A DNA stretch of 64,000 nt. Origin: Proteiniphilum propionicum. Lineage in GTDB: Bacteria > Bacteroidota > Bacteroidia > Bacteroidales > Dysgonomonadaceae. Under the pieces are notes generated by a model. That model ran no database searches. It saw only the letters and a list, made by a program, of their open reading frames with translations, and had not been told where the DNA came from. A program made the translations under genes and the position numbers. Location of the stretch: positions 3,328,501-3,392,500 of the forward strand of contig NZ_CP073586.1 in assembly GCF_022267555.1 (NCBI RefSeq), read 5' to 3'. Of this stretch, positions 54,499 to 63,379 are shown piece after piece. Numbering within the stretch: the stretch's first letter is position 1; each line of letters opens with the position of its first letter.

Positions 54499-55808
54499 AG
54501 GAACCGTTTATTCACGTCGGCATTTTACTGGAACAGCCGAAGATCAACTTTTCGCTGCAGACAGCTTATAAATTTAACGGAAAAGAATACGCGCCAGGCG
54601 ACTACTCGGTAGAGTTTTCGGATGGAAAGATTCTCTTCAATGGTCAATTATACGATGATATTTCTTTCGAAGCAGATCGTCCGCACAAAGATAGTTTTGA
54701 ACTTAAAAATGTGATTATCGGTGTTAATTTCCACTGGGAACAAAAAGAAAATCAGAGCTTTATTGGTGGATTGAAATTTATCACAGAGAACAGTGCGGTC
54801 TCTGCAATCAACATTGTTTCACTGGAAGATTATCTCACGAGCGTTATTTCGTCAGAAATGAGTGCCACCAGCTCGGAAGAGTTGCTGAAGGCACATGCGG
54901 TAATTTCCCGGAGCTGGCTTCTGGCACAGATTCAGAAGAATAAGTTGATCAGGAAAGATTACAGTACCTCGTTCGTTAGATCTACCGAAATCGTCCGATG
55001 GTACGACCGTGAAGACCATGCCAATTTCGATGTTTGTGCAGATGACCATTGTCAGCGTTATCAAGGAGTTACTAAACAATCGACGCCGTTGGTGAAGCAA
55101 GTTGTCGAGCAAACACGTGGCGAAGTGCTCACATTTAACGGGACAATTTGCGATGCCCGCTTCTCGAAATGTTGCGGAGGGGTGACGGAGACATTTGAAA
55201 ATGTATGGGAACCGGTCATCCACCCCTACCTGCAGGCTAAACCAGATAGTGAAGCAGGGGCACTTCCCGCGGATCTCACCGGTGAAGAGAGTGCCGAAAA
55301 ATGGATACGCACCTCTCCCCCAGCCTATTGTAACACGCAGAATGCGAAAGTACTGAAACAGGTTTTAAACGACTACGACCAGGAAACCTCCGACTTTTAC
55401 CGTTGGAAGGTGGACTATTCTCAACATGAATTGGCAAATCTTATCAGAGAACGGTCAGGTATCGATTTTGGAGAGATTATCGATATGCAGCCACTCGAAA
55501 GGGGCACATCGGGCCGTATTATCCGGCTGAAGATTATCGGTACAAAACGGGTTATGACCATCGGCAAAGAGCTCGAAATAAGGCGTACACTTTCAAGATC
55601 GCACCTCTACAGCTCTGCCTTCGTGGTGGATGCCTATGATGAAAACAATGAGGGAGTGCCGCAACTGTTCACACTCACAGGGGCCGGATGGGGACACGGT
55701 GTGGGATTGTGCCAGATCGGAGCTGCCATGATGGCGGAGAAAGGGTACAGCTACGAAGAGATACTGCACCACTATTTCCCCGACACGAAAATCAACAATA
55801 AATACTAA
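54465..55808 (+). CDS. SpoIID/LytB domain protein
   Basis: Member of the SpoIID/LytB family, whose founding member SpoIID is a lytic transglycosylase for denuded peptidoglycan and LytB an amidase enhancer. The domain is clear: ISLEDYLTSVISSEMSATSS with the catalytic Glu of SEM, LKAHAVISRSWLL, FSKCCGGVTETFENVW, and C-terminal GWGHGVGLCQIGAAMMAEKG. Length is 447 aa. There is no obvious signal peptide from the ATG at 54465, which overlaps the GT2 gene, so location is uncertain. It adds another enzyme for peptide-free cell-wall glycan to this locus. Confidence 0.9.
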   Translation: MGATGQKKSQIKEPFIHVGILLEQPKINFSLQTAYKFNGKEYAPGDYSVEFSDGKILFNGQLYDDISFEADRPHKDSFELKNVIIGVNFHWEQKENQSFIGGLKFITENSAVSAINIVSLEDYLTSVISSEMSATSSEELLKAHAVISRSWLLAQIQKNKLIRKDYSTSFVRSTEIVRWYDREDHANFDVCADDHCQRYQGVTKQSTPLVKQVVEQTRGEVLTFNGTICDARFSKCCGGVTETFENVWEPVIHPYLQAKPDSEAGALPADLTGEESAEKWIRTSPPAYCNTQNAKVLKQVLNDYDQETSDFYRWKVDYSQHELANLIRERSGIDFGEIIDMQPLERGTSGRIIRLKIIGTKRVMTIGKELEIRRTLSRSHLYSSAFVVDAYDENNEGVPQLFTLTGAGWGHGVGLCQIGAAMMAEKGYSYEEILHHYFPDTKINNKY

Positions 55809-55814
55809 AACACA

Positions 55815-57131
55815 ATGCAAATGAATCAATCTACACGATCCCCCTGGTCTTGGATACCAACCCTTTACTTCGCCGAAGGCCTGCCATACGTGGCAGTAAT
55901 GACCGTTTCGGTTATCATGTACAAGCGTTTCGGACTGTCAAACACAGAGATAGCCCTGTACACAAGCTGGTTATACCTTCCATGGGTAATCAAACCCTTC
56001 TGGAGCCCGTTTGTGGATATCCTGAGAACCAAACGGTGGTGGATCATCTCCATGCAATTGTTGATAGGTGCCGGGCTTGCAGGGGTGGCTTTTACCCTCC
56101 CTACTCCCTTCTATCTGCAGGCATCACTTGCCTTCTTCTGGCTGATGGCTTTCAGTTCGGCCACTCATGATATCGCAGCAGACGGTTTTTATATGCTTGC
56201 CCTTGACGATTCACAACAATCCTTCTTCGTTGGTATACGCAGCACCTTCTATCGCCTTGCCTCAATAACCGGTCAAGGATTACTGGTTGTTCTGGCTGGA
56301 TTCCTGGAAAAATCGACCGGCAAAATTCCTTATGCATGGAGCATCACCTTTTTTATCCTGGCGGGACTTTTTCTGACATTTTTCGTCTATCACCGCTTTG
56401 TTTTGCCTTACCCGCACGCTGATACCGGAAAATCAGCCCACACACCACAGGAGGTGATGACTGAGTTTGGAAATACCTTCAAATCTTTTTTTACTAAAAA
56501 AGGAATAGGGCTGGCAATCGCTTTCATGCTACTGTACAGGCTGGCCGAAGCGATGCTTGTCAAACTGGCATCACCATTTTTATTAGACAGCCGTGATATG
56601 GGCGGATTGGGACTACACACTTCTGAAGTAGGCATAACCTATGGTACGGTGGGCGTGATCGCCCTTACACTTGGCGGAATCATCGGCGGAATTGTGGCTT
56701 CCCGTCAGGGATTGAAATTCTGGTTGTGGCCGATGGCATTGGCCATTACGTTGCCCAATGCGGCTTATCTTCTCCTTGCGTACTTTCAGCCTGATAGTTT
56801 CATATGGGTGAATGTGGCTGTAGCTGTTGAACAGCTTGGATACGGTTTCGGATTTACGGCATATATGCTATACCTTATCTATTTCTCACAGGGTGAACAC
56901 AAAACAGCTCACTATTCCATCTGCACGGGAATTATGGCACTCGGAATGATGCTTCCGGGGATGGCTGCAGGATGGATACAGGAACAACTGGGATACCAGC
57001 ACTTTTTTATCTTTATCATGATTGCTACAATCCCTACATTACTGTTGATTCCTTTCATGAAAGTGGACAAAGATTTCGGAAAATCAAAGAAAACACCTTT
57101 GCCGGGTGAAGAAGTCACTACTGAACAGTAA
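55815..57131 (+). CDS. MFS permease, AmpG-like muropeptide transporter
   Basis: Twelve-helix inner-membrane transporter of the AmpG branch of the major facilitator superfamily. The match is strongest in WSWIPTLYFAEGLPYVAVMT (TM1), YLPWVIKPFWSPFVDILRTK and SSATHDIAADGFYMLAL, the position of the SQDIAxDA motif in AmpG. Length is 438 aa. It starts 6 nt after the SpoIID gene and precedes namZ. In this context it should bring anhydro-muropeptides, disaccharides or MurNAc into the cytoplasm. Exact cargo cannot be read from the sequence. Confidence 0.87.
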   Translation: MQMNQSTRSPWSWIPTLYFAEGLPYVAVMTVSVIMYKRFGLSNTEIALYTSWLYLPWVIKPFWSPFVDILRTKRWWIISMQLLIGAGLAGVAFTLPTPFYLQASLAFFWLMAFSSATHDIAADGFYMLALDDSQQSFFVGIRSTFYRLASITGQGLLVVLAGFLEKSTGKIPYAWSITFFILAGLFLTFFVYHRFVLPYPHADTGKSAHTPQEVMTEFGNTFKSFFTKKGIGLAIAFMLLYRLAEAMLVKLASPFLLDSRDMGGLGLHTSEVGITYGTVGVIALTLGGIIGGIVASRQGLKFWLWPMALAITLPNAAYLLLAYFQPDSFIWVNVAVAVEQLGYGFGFTAYMLYLIYFSQGEHKTAHYSICTGIMALGMMLPGMAAGWIQEQLGYQHFFIFIMIATIPTLLLIPFMKVDKDFGKSKKTPLPGEEVTTEQ

Positions 57132-57192
57132 CCATTCCGGCAAATAAATAGGAATTAATCATTAATCCAGTAAAAAAACAAACTCAAAAAAA

Positions 57193-58491
57193 ATGCACCG
57201 GTTAATAATCACAAAAATAAATAATTTAGGCAACTCCTGCTTTTTATTAACTAAAACAGTAGCAGCTATGGCATTAATGCTTTACTGTATGACAATCACA
57301 TCATCAGCTTTTGCCCGGAATATACGTGTCAAAACCGGAATTGAAGTGCTGAAGGAGTCTAACTTCAAGATCCTTCAGGGAAAACGTGTGGGACTGATCA
57401 CCAACCCTACCGGAGTGGATAATGACCTGAAATCGACGATAGATATTCTGCATGAAGCTCCCGGCGTGCAGCTTGTAGCGCTTTACGGGCCCGAACACGG
57501 TGTGCGCGGCGATGTGCATGCCGGCGACAAAATCGATTCATTCACCGATTCCAATACGGGTGTGCCCGTTTATTCCCTCTATGGTGCCACTCGAAAACCG
57601 AGCAAAGAAATGTTGAACGGTGTAGATGTCCTCGTCTACGATATTCAAGACATCGGATGCCGGTCATACACCTATATCTCAACCATGTATCTGGCAATGC
57701 AGGCGGCTGCTGAAAACGATATTGAATTTGTGGTGCTCGACCGCCCAAACCCGTTAAGCGGTTTGAAAGTAGAAGGAAATCTTGTGGAGGAGGGATTTGT
57801 TTCGTTTGTGAGCCAGCTAAGGATTCCTTATATTTACGGCCTTACCTGTGGCGAGCTGGCAGAGATGATAATTGGCGAACAGATGATATCAAGGCCTTGT
57901 AAGCTGACAGTGGTGAAGATGAAAAAGTGGCACCGGAAGATGAACTTCGAGGATACCGGACTACCCTGGGTGCCCACCTCGCCACACATCCCGTTTTCTC
58001 ATTCTGCATTTTTTTATCCTGTATCAGGCATTTTAGGTGAACTGGGATATATGTCTATCGGCGTTGGATATACGCTGCCGTTCGAGATGTTTGCCGCTGA
58101 ATGGATCAACGCAGAAGAGTTTGCCAGGACGCTGAATGCAAAACAGCTGCCGGGTGTCATTTTCCGCCCCATACACCTGAAGCCCTATTATTCAGTTGGA
58201 CAGGGACAGGACTTTCAGGGAGTACAGATATATCTTACCGATTTTTTCAGTGCGCGTCTGTCGGATATCCAGTTCCATGTAATGGAGGTGTCTGCGCAGC
58301 TCTATCCAGACAGAAAAGTGTTCGAGCGTGCTCCCGAAAACCGATTCAATATGTTCGACAAGGTATGCGGTAGCGATTTTATCCGTCTGGAATTTTCCAA
58401 GAACCATCGTTTTGCCGACATTCAATCTTATTGGACAAAAGATGAAAAGTCGTTCAGATTATTATCAAAGAAATATTACCTTTACCGGTAA
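57193..58491 (+). CDS. namZ: Exo-beta-N-acetylmuramidase NamZ (DUF1343, GH171)
   Basis: Removes MurNAc from the non-reducing end of peptide-free peptidoglycan glycans. The family pattern is complete: KTGIEVLKESNFKILQGKRV, GLITNPTGVD, LYGPEHGVRGDVHAGDKID, VYDIQDIGCRSYTYISTMYL, VLDRPNPLSG and GLPWVPTSPHIP. A signal peptide lies at about residues 17-37 (ending SSAFA); because the first 16 residues are unusually long, a later start (57271, MALML) is possible. Length is 432 aa. It follows the AmpG-like gene by 61 nt and feeds the kinase and MurQ downstream. Confidence 0.93.
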   Translation: MHRLIITKINNLGNSCFLLTKTVAAMALMLYCMTITSSAFARNIRVKTGIEVLKESNFKILQGKRVGLITNPTGVDNDLKSTIDILHEAPGVQLVALYGPEHGVRGDVHAGDKIDSFTDSNTGVPVYSLYGATRKPSKEMLNGVDVLVYDIQDIGCRSYTYISTMYLAMQAAAENDIEFVVLDRPNPLSGLKVEGNLVEEGFVSFVSQLRIPYIYGLTCGELAEMIIGEQMISRPCKLTVVKMKKWHRKMNFEDTGLPWVPTSPHIPFSHSAFFYPVSGILGELGYMSIGVGYTLPFEMFAAEWINAEEFARTLNAKQLPGVIFRPIHLKPYYSVGQGQDFQGVQIYLTDFFSARLSDIQFHVMEVSAQLYPDRKVFERAPENRFNMFDKVCGSDFIRLEFSKNHRFADIQSYWTKDEKSFRLLSKKYYLYR

Positions 58492-58595
58492 ACTTCGTAA
58501 AAAGAAGTTTTTTGCACAATGGTACTAACATAATACTTGCATAAACCGGGTTTATGCATTCAATAAATAATTCAACAACAATATATTATTGAAAG

Positions 58596-59768
58596 ATGAA
58601 CAGAATTACTTCACCTGATAAAAGCGGAAGGCTGCTTTCGCTTGATATTCTGCGCGGAATAACTATAGCGGGTATGATAATGGTCAACAATCCAGGCTCA
58701 TGGAGCTACGCCTATGCGCCACTCAAACATGCTCATTGGCATGGACTTACACCGACCGATCTTGTATTCCCGTTCTTTATGTTTATTATGGGTGTATCCA
58801 CCTTTTTGTCGCTGCGAAAATTCAACTTTGAACCTTCAAGAGCAGCAGTATGGAAAATTGTACGGCGTACCTTCCTCATTTTCGTGATGGGACTGGCACT
58901 GGGATGGTTCGGGCAGTTATGCAGGGGATTGGCTTCGGGAGAGTCTTTTTTTGAGGCATCAACCCATTTCAACACCCTCCGCATACTCGGAGTACTGCAA
59001 AGGCTGGCGCTGGCATACGGGTTTGCCGCCCTGGCCGCAGTTCTGGTGAAGGGCAAACTGCTGCCGTGGGTGGTTGGCATCCTGCTTCTGGGGTATTACC
59101 TGATTCTTCGTTTCGGAAAAGGGTTTGAGATGTCGGAAGAGAATATTATAGCGGTGGTGGACAAAGCACTTCTGGGGACTGCCCATATGTATAGAGACAC
59201 CACGCCGGAAGGGGTACGCATAGCATTTGAACCAGAAGGGTTGCTTAGCACCCTCCCCTCCGTCGCCCATGTACTGATCGGTTTTCTTTCAGGGAAACTG
59301 ATTGTGGAGAACAAAGACAACCACACACGGGTGGAGAAGCTGCTTATATGGGGAACTGTACTTGCTTTCTCAGGCTTATTGCTGCAATATGGATGCCCAA
59401 TAAATAAGAAAATATGGAGCCCCACCTTCGTGCTCGTCACCACCGGCTTTGCCGCGCAACTGCTGGGACTGCTGATCTGGATCATCGATATCCATCAAAA
59501 AGAGAGATGGAGCCGTTTCTTTCACGCCTTCGGAGTGAACCCGCTCATTGTATATGTTTTTGCAGGCGTAATGGCCAACCTGGTCGCCAACATCCGGCTT
59601 AACTGGCAGGGAGAGATAATCTCTGTAAAAGGGTTTATTTACGAAGTGCTGCTGCGCCCGTGGGCGGGGGACTATTTCGGATCGCTGCTCTATGCGCTGC
59701 TGTTCATCACTGTATGCTGGCTGTTCGGATATATTTTATACAAAAAGGATATCTATATAAAAATTTAG
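58596..59768 (+). CDS. NagX-like membrane protein (DUF5009/HGSNAT-type)
   Basis: Polytopic inner-membrane protein of the heparan-alpha-glucosaminide N-acetyltransferase-like family; bacterial NagX proteins are linked to amino-sugar uptake. The signature RLLSLDILRGITIAGMIMVN opens the sequence and is followed by PTDLVFPFFMFIMGVSTFLS. About nine to ten transmembrane helices follow, with HAFGVNPLIVYVFAGVMANL near the end. Length is 390 aa. It lies between namZ and the amino-sugar kinase, so it may move MurNAc or GlcNAc across the membrane or acetylate glucosamine. Confidence 0.85.
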   Translation: MNRITSPDKSGRLLSLDILRGITIAGMIMVNNPGSWSYAYAPLKHAHWHGLTPTDLVFPFFMFIMGVSTFLSLRKFNFEPSRAAVWKIVRRTFLIFVMGLALGWFGQLCRGLASGESFFEASTHFNTLRILGVLQRLALAYGFAALAAVLVKGKLLPWVVGILLLGYYLILRFGKGFEMSEENIIAVVDKALLGTAHMYRDTTPEGVRIAFEPEGLLSTLPSVAHVLIGFLSGKLIVENKDNHTRVEKLLIWGTVLAFSGLLLQYGCPINKKIWSPTFVLVTTGFAAQLLGLLIWIIDIHQKERWSRFFHAFGVNPLIVYVFAGVMANLVANIRLNWQGEIISVKGFIYEVLLRPWAGDYFGSLLYALLFITVCWLFGYILYKKDIYIKI

Positions 59769-59798
59769 CATTTTAATTGATTCGAAACTCTTTTAAAG

Positions 59799-60680
59799 AT
59801 GAGCAAATCAAAATTTTTCACCTCTTCAGGTTCAGAAGAAATAACAGACCCCATTCTTATTGCCGACAGTGGTGCCACCAAAACCGACTGGTGCCTGACT
59901 AAAAAAGGGGAGATACTTCACAGGTTTACAAGTAGAGGGATAAGTCCAATTTTTCAGACTCAGGAAGAGATAGCCGAAGAGATAAGATTGCGTGTTTATC
60001 CTAATTTGGAAAAAACTGAAATTCAGGCACTCTTTTTTTACGGAAGCGGCTGCATCCCGGAGAAAACAGAACAGGTGCGCAGCGCCATCTATCAGTCATT
60101 TCCTATTAATACCATCCATGTAAATAGCGATCTGGTAGCAGCTGCTCACAGCCTGTGCGGCCACAAGCCCGGCATTGCCTGCATCATGGGTACCGGCAGC
60201 AATTCATGTGAATGGAGCGGATCTGCAATAGTAAAACAGATATCACCACTCGGTTTTATTCTGGGTGATGAAGGCAGCGGGGCCTCATTAGGAAAAAAGC
60301 TGGTGAGCGATGCGTTAAAAAATCAATTATCCAAAGGTTTAAAAGAGGAGTTTCTGGATGAATACGGGCTTACCCCCTCTCTTATTATCGACAGGGTGTA
60401 TAAGCAACCCTTCCCAAGTCGTTTTCTGGCAAGCCTCTCGCCCTTTCTGCTTAAACATATCAATGATCAGAGTATTCGCCGTATTGTTACCGGCAGCTTT
60501 TCAGATTTCTTCGAGAGAAACGTTATGCAATACGATTATCAGAAAAATAAGGTTAATTTTGTAGGATCAATCGCTTGGCACTACTCTGACCTGCTGAAGG
60601 AGATAGCAATAGAAAAAGGAATTGAGATTGGGAAGATATCACAATCGCCCATGGAGGGATTGATAGAATATTATATATGA
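59799..60680 (+). CDS. BadF/BadG-type amino-sugar kinase (MurNAc/GlcNAc kinase, MurK-like)
   Basis: ASKHA-fold ATPase that likely phosphorylates MurNAc (and perhaps GlcNAc) at O6. The phosphate-1 loop is LIADSGATKTDWCL. Phosphate-2 and adenosine motifs are IMGTGSNSCEWSG and LGFILGDEGSGASLGKKLV. Length is 293 aa, like the kinase of the Tannerella MurTKQ operon. Its stop overlaps the murQ start (ATGA), so the two are made together. That coupling supports MurNAc as a substrate, since MurQ needs MurNAc-6-phosphate. Confidence 0.9.
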   Translation: MSKSKFFTSSGSEEITDPILIADSGATKTDWCLTKKGEILHRFTSRGISPIFQTQEEIAEEIRLRVYPNLEKTEIQALFFYGSGCIPEKTEQVRSAIYQSFPINTIHVNSDLVAAAHSLCGHKPGIACIMGTGSNSCEWSGSAIVKQISPLGFILGDEGSGASLGKKLVSDALKNQLSKGLKEEFLDEYGLTPSLIIDRVYKQPFPSRFLASLSPFLLKHINDQSIRRIVTGSFSDFFERNVMQYDYQKNKVNFVGSIAWHYSDLLKEIAIEKGIEIGKISQSPMEGLIEYYI

Positions 60681-61507
60681 ATATGGCTTTTATAAAAGTA
60701 ACAGAACAATCATCTTTATACGATGATCTGGAGAAAAAAACGGTTCTCGAAATTCTGACAGAAATCAATCAGGAGGATCACAAAGTGGCAGCAGCTGTCC
60801 AAAATACTATTCCCGAAATTGAGAAGCTCGTAACAGGTATCGTTGAAAGGATGCGGCGGGGAGGACGGCTTTTTTACATTGGTGCCGGGACAAGCGGCAG
60901 GCTTGGTGTACTTGACGCCTCGGAGATACCACCCACTTTCGGTATGCCCAACACCTATGTGATAGGGCTGATAGCAGGAGGCGACACAGCACTGCGTAAC
61001 CCGGTTGAAGCAGCTGAAGACGATCCTGACAAAGGATGGGAGGAGCTTATGGAACACAAAATAAATGAGAACGATGTACTTGTGGGCATTGCCGCATCGG
61101 GTACAACACCCTACGTGGCAGGTGCGCTACGGCATGCGCGTAAAAAGGGAATACTTACCGGTGCTATCAGTTGCAACCCAGGCTCACCCGTAGCAGCTGA
61201 AGCTGAAATAAAAATAGAACCCGTTGTGGGACCGGAATATGTTACCGGGAGTACGCGAATGAAATCCGGGACGGCTCAGAAAATGGTATTGAATATGATC
61301 ACCACCGGCACTATGATTAAACTTGGCAGGGTGAAAGGCAACCGCATGGTCAATATGCAACTTACAAACCAAAAGCTTGTGGATAGAGGTACCCGGATAA
61401 TTGTAGATGAACTGGGCCTTTCATATGGACAGGCGAAAAATCTGCTGCTTTTACACGGATCCGTCAAAAAAGCAATTGACAGCTATAAAAATCAGCAAAA
61501 ACTGTAA
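60677..61507 (+). CDS. murQ: N-acetylmuramic acid 6-phosphate etherase
   Basis: SIS-domain enzyme that removes the lactyl ether from MurNAc-6-phosphate to give GlcNAc-6-phosphate and D-lactate. Family hallmarks: LVTGIVERMRRGGRLFYIGA, GTSGRLGVLDASEIPPTFG, GIAASGTTPYVAGALRHARK, NPGSPVAAEAEIKI and VTGSTRMKSGTAQKMVLNMI. Length (276 aa) is slightly short but complete. It is translationally coupled to the kinase gene. NagA and NagB needed for the next steps are not in the window. Confidence 0.97.
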   Translation: MNMAFIKVTEQSSLYDDLEKKTVLEILTEINQEDHKVAAAVQNTIPEIEKLVTGIVERMRRGGRLFYIGAGTSGRLGVLDASEIPPTFGMPNTYVIGLIAGGDTALRNPVEAAEDDPDKGWEELMEHKINENDVLVGIAASGTTPYVAGALRHARKKGILTGAISCNPGSPVAAEAEIKIEPVVGPEYVTGSTRMKSGTAQKMVLNMITTGTMIKLGRVKGNRMVNMQLTNQKLVDRGTRIIVDELGLSYGQAKNLLLLHGSVKKAIDSYKNQQKL

Positions 61508-61512
61508 TCAGA

Positions 61513-61854
61513 ATGGCTATAATTGTTCATACCGACAACCCTCACCTTCTGCTGGACAAGATTTACGAAGCAATAGATTCAAGAAAGGCTGATAAATGGA
61601 TACTTACAACTGACGGGCGTCTTACCTACGGTTCCCTTTTATGGAAAAACGAAGCTTTTTTCAAACCAGAGATATGGGTTGATGACAACGAGTTGCGCTT
61701 TGGGTTGCATAAAAGGAAAGATAGGAGGCACATCTCTTCTAAGCTCTACACAACATTTCATGCAAAAATGACAGAGTTGCTCCTGGCTCATTTCGACAGG
61801 GATTTCAGGAGTGTGACCGCTTCAGCAGCACGCACAGAGCCTGACAATTTCTAA
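61513..61854 (+). CDS. Conserved hypothetical protein after murQ
   Basis: 113-residue soluble protein with no domain I can name. It reads IIVHTDNPHLLLDKIYEAID at the start, a beta-hairpin-rich middle (KWILTTDGRLTYGSLLWKNE) and a basic helical C-terminus (KRKDRRHISSKLYTTFHAKM). It starts 5 nt after murQ, so it is part of that transcript. Unnamed homologues seem common in Bacteroidales, to my memory. Its role, if any, in cell-wall recycling is unknown. Confidence 0.65.
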   Translation: MAIIVHTDNPHLLLDKIYEAIDSRKADKWILTTDGRLTYGSLLWKNEAFFKPEIWVDDNELRFGLHKRKDRRHISSKLYTTFHAKMTELLLAHFDRDFRSVTASAARTEPDNF

Positions 61855-62123
61855 TCTTTCTTAATTCTCATTTATAGACTGTCACTATCTTTTTTACTTT
61901 TATGTTTTTCAGTCACGACCCGGATTACAACTCTCATAATGCTCATCGTTTCATTCACATAAAAATAGCGGTCGTACTTGCACTTTCATCCGGTCAATTT
62001 CAACCCACATGATGCCCATAGTTTCATTCACATATGCGATAGCAAAGGAAACTAAATAAAAAAACTTTCCAACATACCCTATTATGCCTGATAAATGAAC
62101 CTTTAAGTTAACTATATCACGCT
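61855..62123. other. Intergenic stretch without a gene
   Basis: Part of a 385-nt gap between the murQ operon and the FemAB-like gene. No ORF or hairpin terminator is evident here. There are two loosely similar segments around 61955 and 62025 (both with TTTCATTCACAT), a minor repeat. Confidence 0.4.
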
Positions 62124-62184
62124 AAGTGCAACTTTCCGCTAAGTTCAATTTAGAAGTGCAACTTTCCCGGTAAGTTTTATTTAG
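62124..62184. repeat. Two-copy imperfect tandem repeat upstream of the FemAB-like gene
   Basis: A 30-nt unit (62124-62153) starting AAGTGCAACTTTCC and ending ATTTAG is followed at once by a 31-nt copy (62154-62184) with a few changes. It lies just upstream of the -7 element, so it may bind a regulator. Confidence 0.7.
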
Positions 62185-62210
62185 ATTTTTTTTAGCCGAC
62201 TTATTTTGGC

Positions 62211-62218
62211 TACCTTTG
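62211..62218 (+). promoter_or_regulatory. -7 element of the FemAB-like gene
   Basis: TACCTTTG matches TAnnTTTG; the predicted start is about 62224, 16 nt before the ATG. The -33 position holds only a T-rich tract. Confidence 0.6.
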
Positions 62219-62239
62219 CGGGTTTAAAATGCAAATGGT

Positions 62240-63370
62240 ATGTTAACGAACATTCGTTCAAAAGGGACGGAAGAACTTTATGCCACACCCATTTTACAGC
62301 AGACAGCTTTCTGGTCGGCAGTGAAGAGAACACTTGGAGCAGAGGCGATAGCAATTAACTTCTCGTCGCGAAGATCCGGAATGTACTCAGTTTCAGGAAA
62401 AGATAGCGACTATGTTATAAAGTCTGATGTGCTGGTTATACTTCAGCAAATAGACAGGAATCACTCCGTGGCATATGTTCCATACGGGCCGGAAATTGAA
62501 CCCGATGACGAGTTTCAGGGATTGTTTCTGGAAGAGTTATCTGAATGTCTGCGCTCATTTTTACCTAAAGAGTGTATTCTCATCCGATACGACCTGTGCT
62601 GGGAATCGTATTGGGCAAAAGAGAAAGATTATTTCGATGAGAACGGTATGTGGAAAGGTGAACCTGAAATCCATACACAGGAGTTGCGTTTCAACTTCAA
62701 CACGCACAACTGGAATTTCAAAAAAGCCTGTTCCAATATCTTGCCGGCAAATACTATTTATCTGGATCTGACACACGATGCTGACACCCTTTTAAAACTT
62801 ATGAAACCTAAAACACGTTACAACATAGGTTTGTCTAAACGCAAAGGAGTAAATGTAAGATCGATGGGAATGGAAGGTATTGATATCTGGTACGATCTTT
62901 ACAAAGAAACGGCAGAAAGAAACAATATTCTCCTCAACGACATAAAATACTTCAATGCAGTACTTACAGCACGCACCGATAACACCAGCTCACCGGCAAA
63001 CGTGAAACTATTAGTGGCGGAATTCAAAGGAAAACCGCTGGCGGCCATGTTTCTGGTTATAAGTGGTAACAGGGGTTCGTACCTTTACGGCGCATCTTCA
63101 TCGCAACACCGGAACCTTATGGCAACCTATGCATTACAGTGGGAGGCCATCATGCAGTCAAGAAACGCAGGCTGTACAGAATACGATATGTTTGGCATCT
63201 CTCCTTCTCCTGAACCTTGTCATCCGCTTTACGGGTTGTACAGATTCAAGTCAGGTTTCGGCGGCGAAATTTTTCACAGCCTCGGCTGTTGGGATTATCC
63301 CCTTAACAGCGAAATGTATACACTTTTCCGTGCATCGGAGTTGAACAGTCAGGGATATCATTTAAGTTAA
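62240..63370 (+). CDS. FemA/FemB-family aminoacyl (peptidoglycan bridge) transferase
   Basis: Double-GNAT-fold transferase of the FemABX family, which adds amino acids from aminoacyl-tRNA to cell-wall precursors. Recognised by the MKPKTRYNIGLSKRKGVNVR helix, ERNNILLNDIKYFNAVL and the second-half motif SYLYGASSSQHRNLMATYAL followed by CTEYDMFGISPS. Length is 376 aa. It has its own promoter. Bacteroidota generally cross-link stems directly, so a Fem protein here is notable; the amino-acid donor and acceptor are unknown. It sits next to murQ, in line with a cell-wall neighbourhood. Confidence 0.88.
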   Translation: MLTNIRSKGTEELYATPILQQTAFWSAVKRTLGAEAIAINFSSRRSGMYSVSGKDSDYVIKSDVLVILQQIDRNHSVAYVPYGPEIEPDDEFQGLFLEELSECLRSFLPKECILIRYDLCWESYWAKEKDYFDENGMWKGEPEIHTQELRFNFNTHNWNFKKACSNILPANTIYLDLTHDADTLLKLMKPKTRYNIGLSKRKGVNVRSMGMEGIDIWYDLYKETAERNNILLNDIKYFNAVLTARTDNTSSPANVKLLVAEFKGKPLAAMFLVISGNRGSYLYGASSSQHRNLMATYALQWEAIMQSRNAGCTEYDMFGISPSPEPCHPLYGLYRFKSGFGGEIFHSLGCWDYPLNSEMYTLFRASELNSQGYHLS

Positions 63371-63379
63371 ATAATATAT

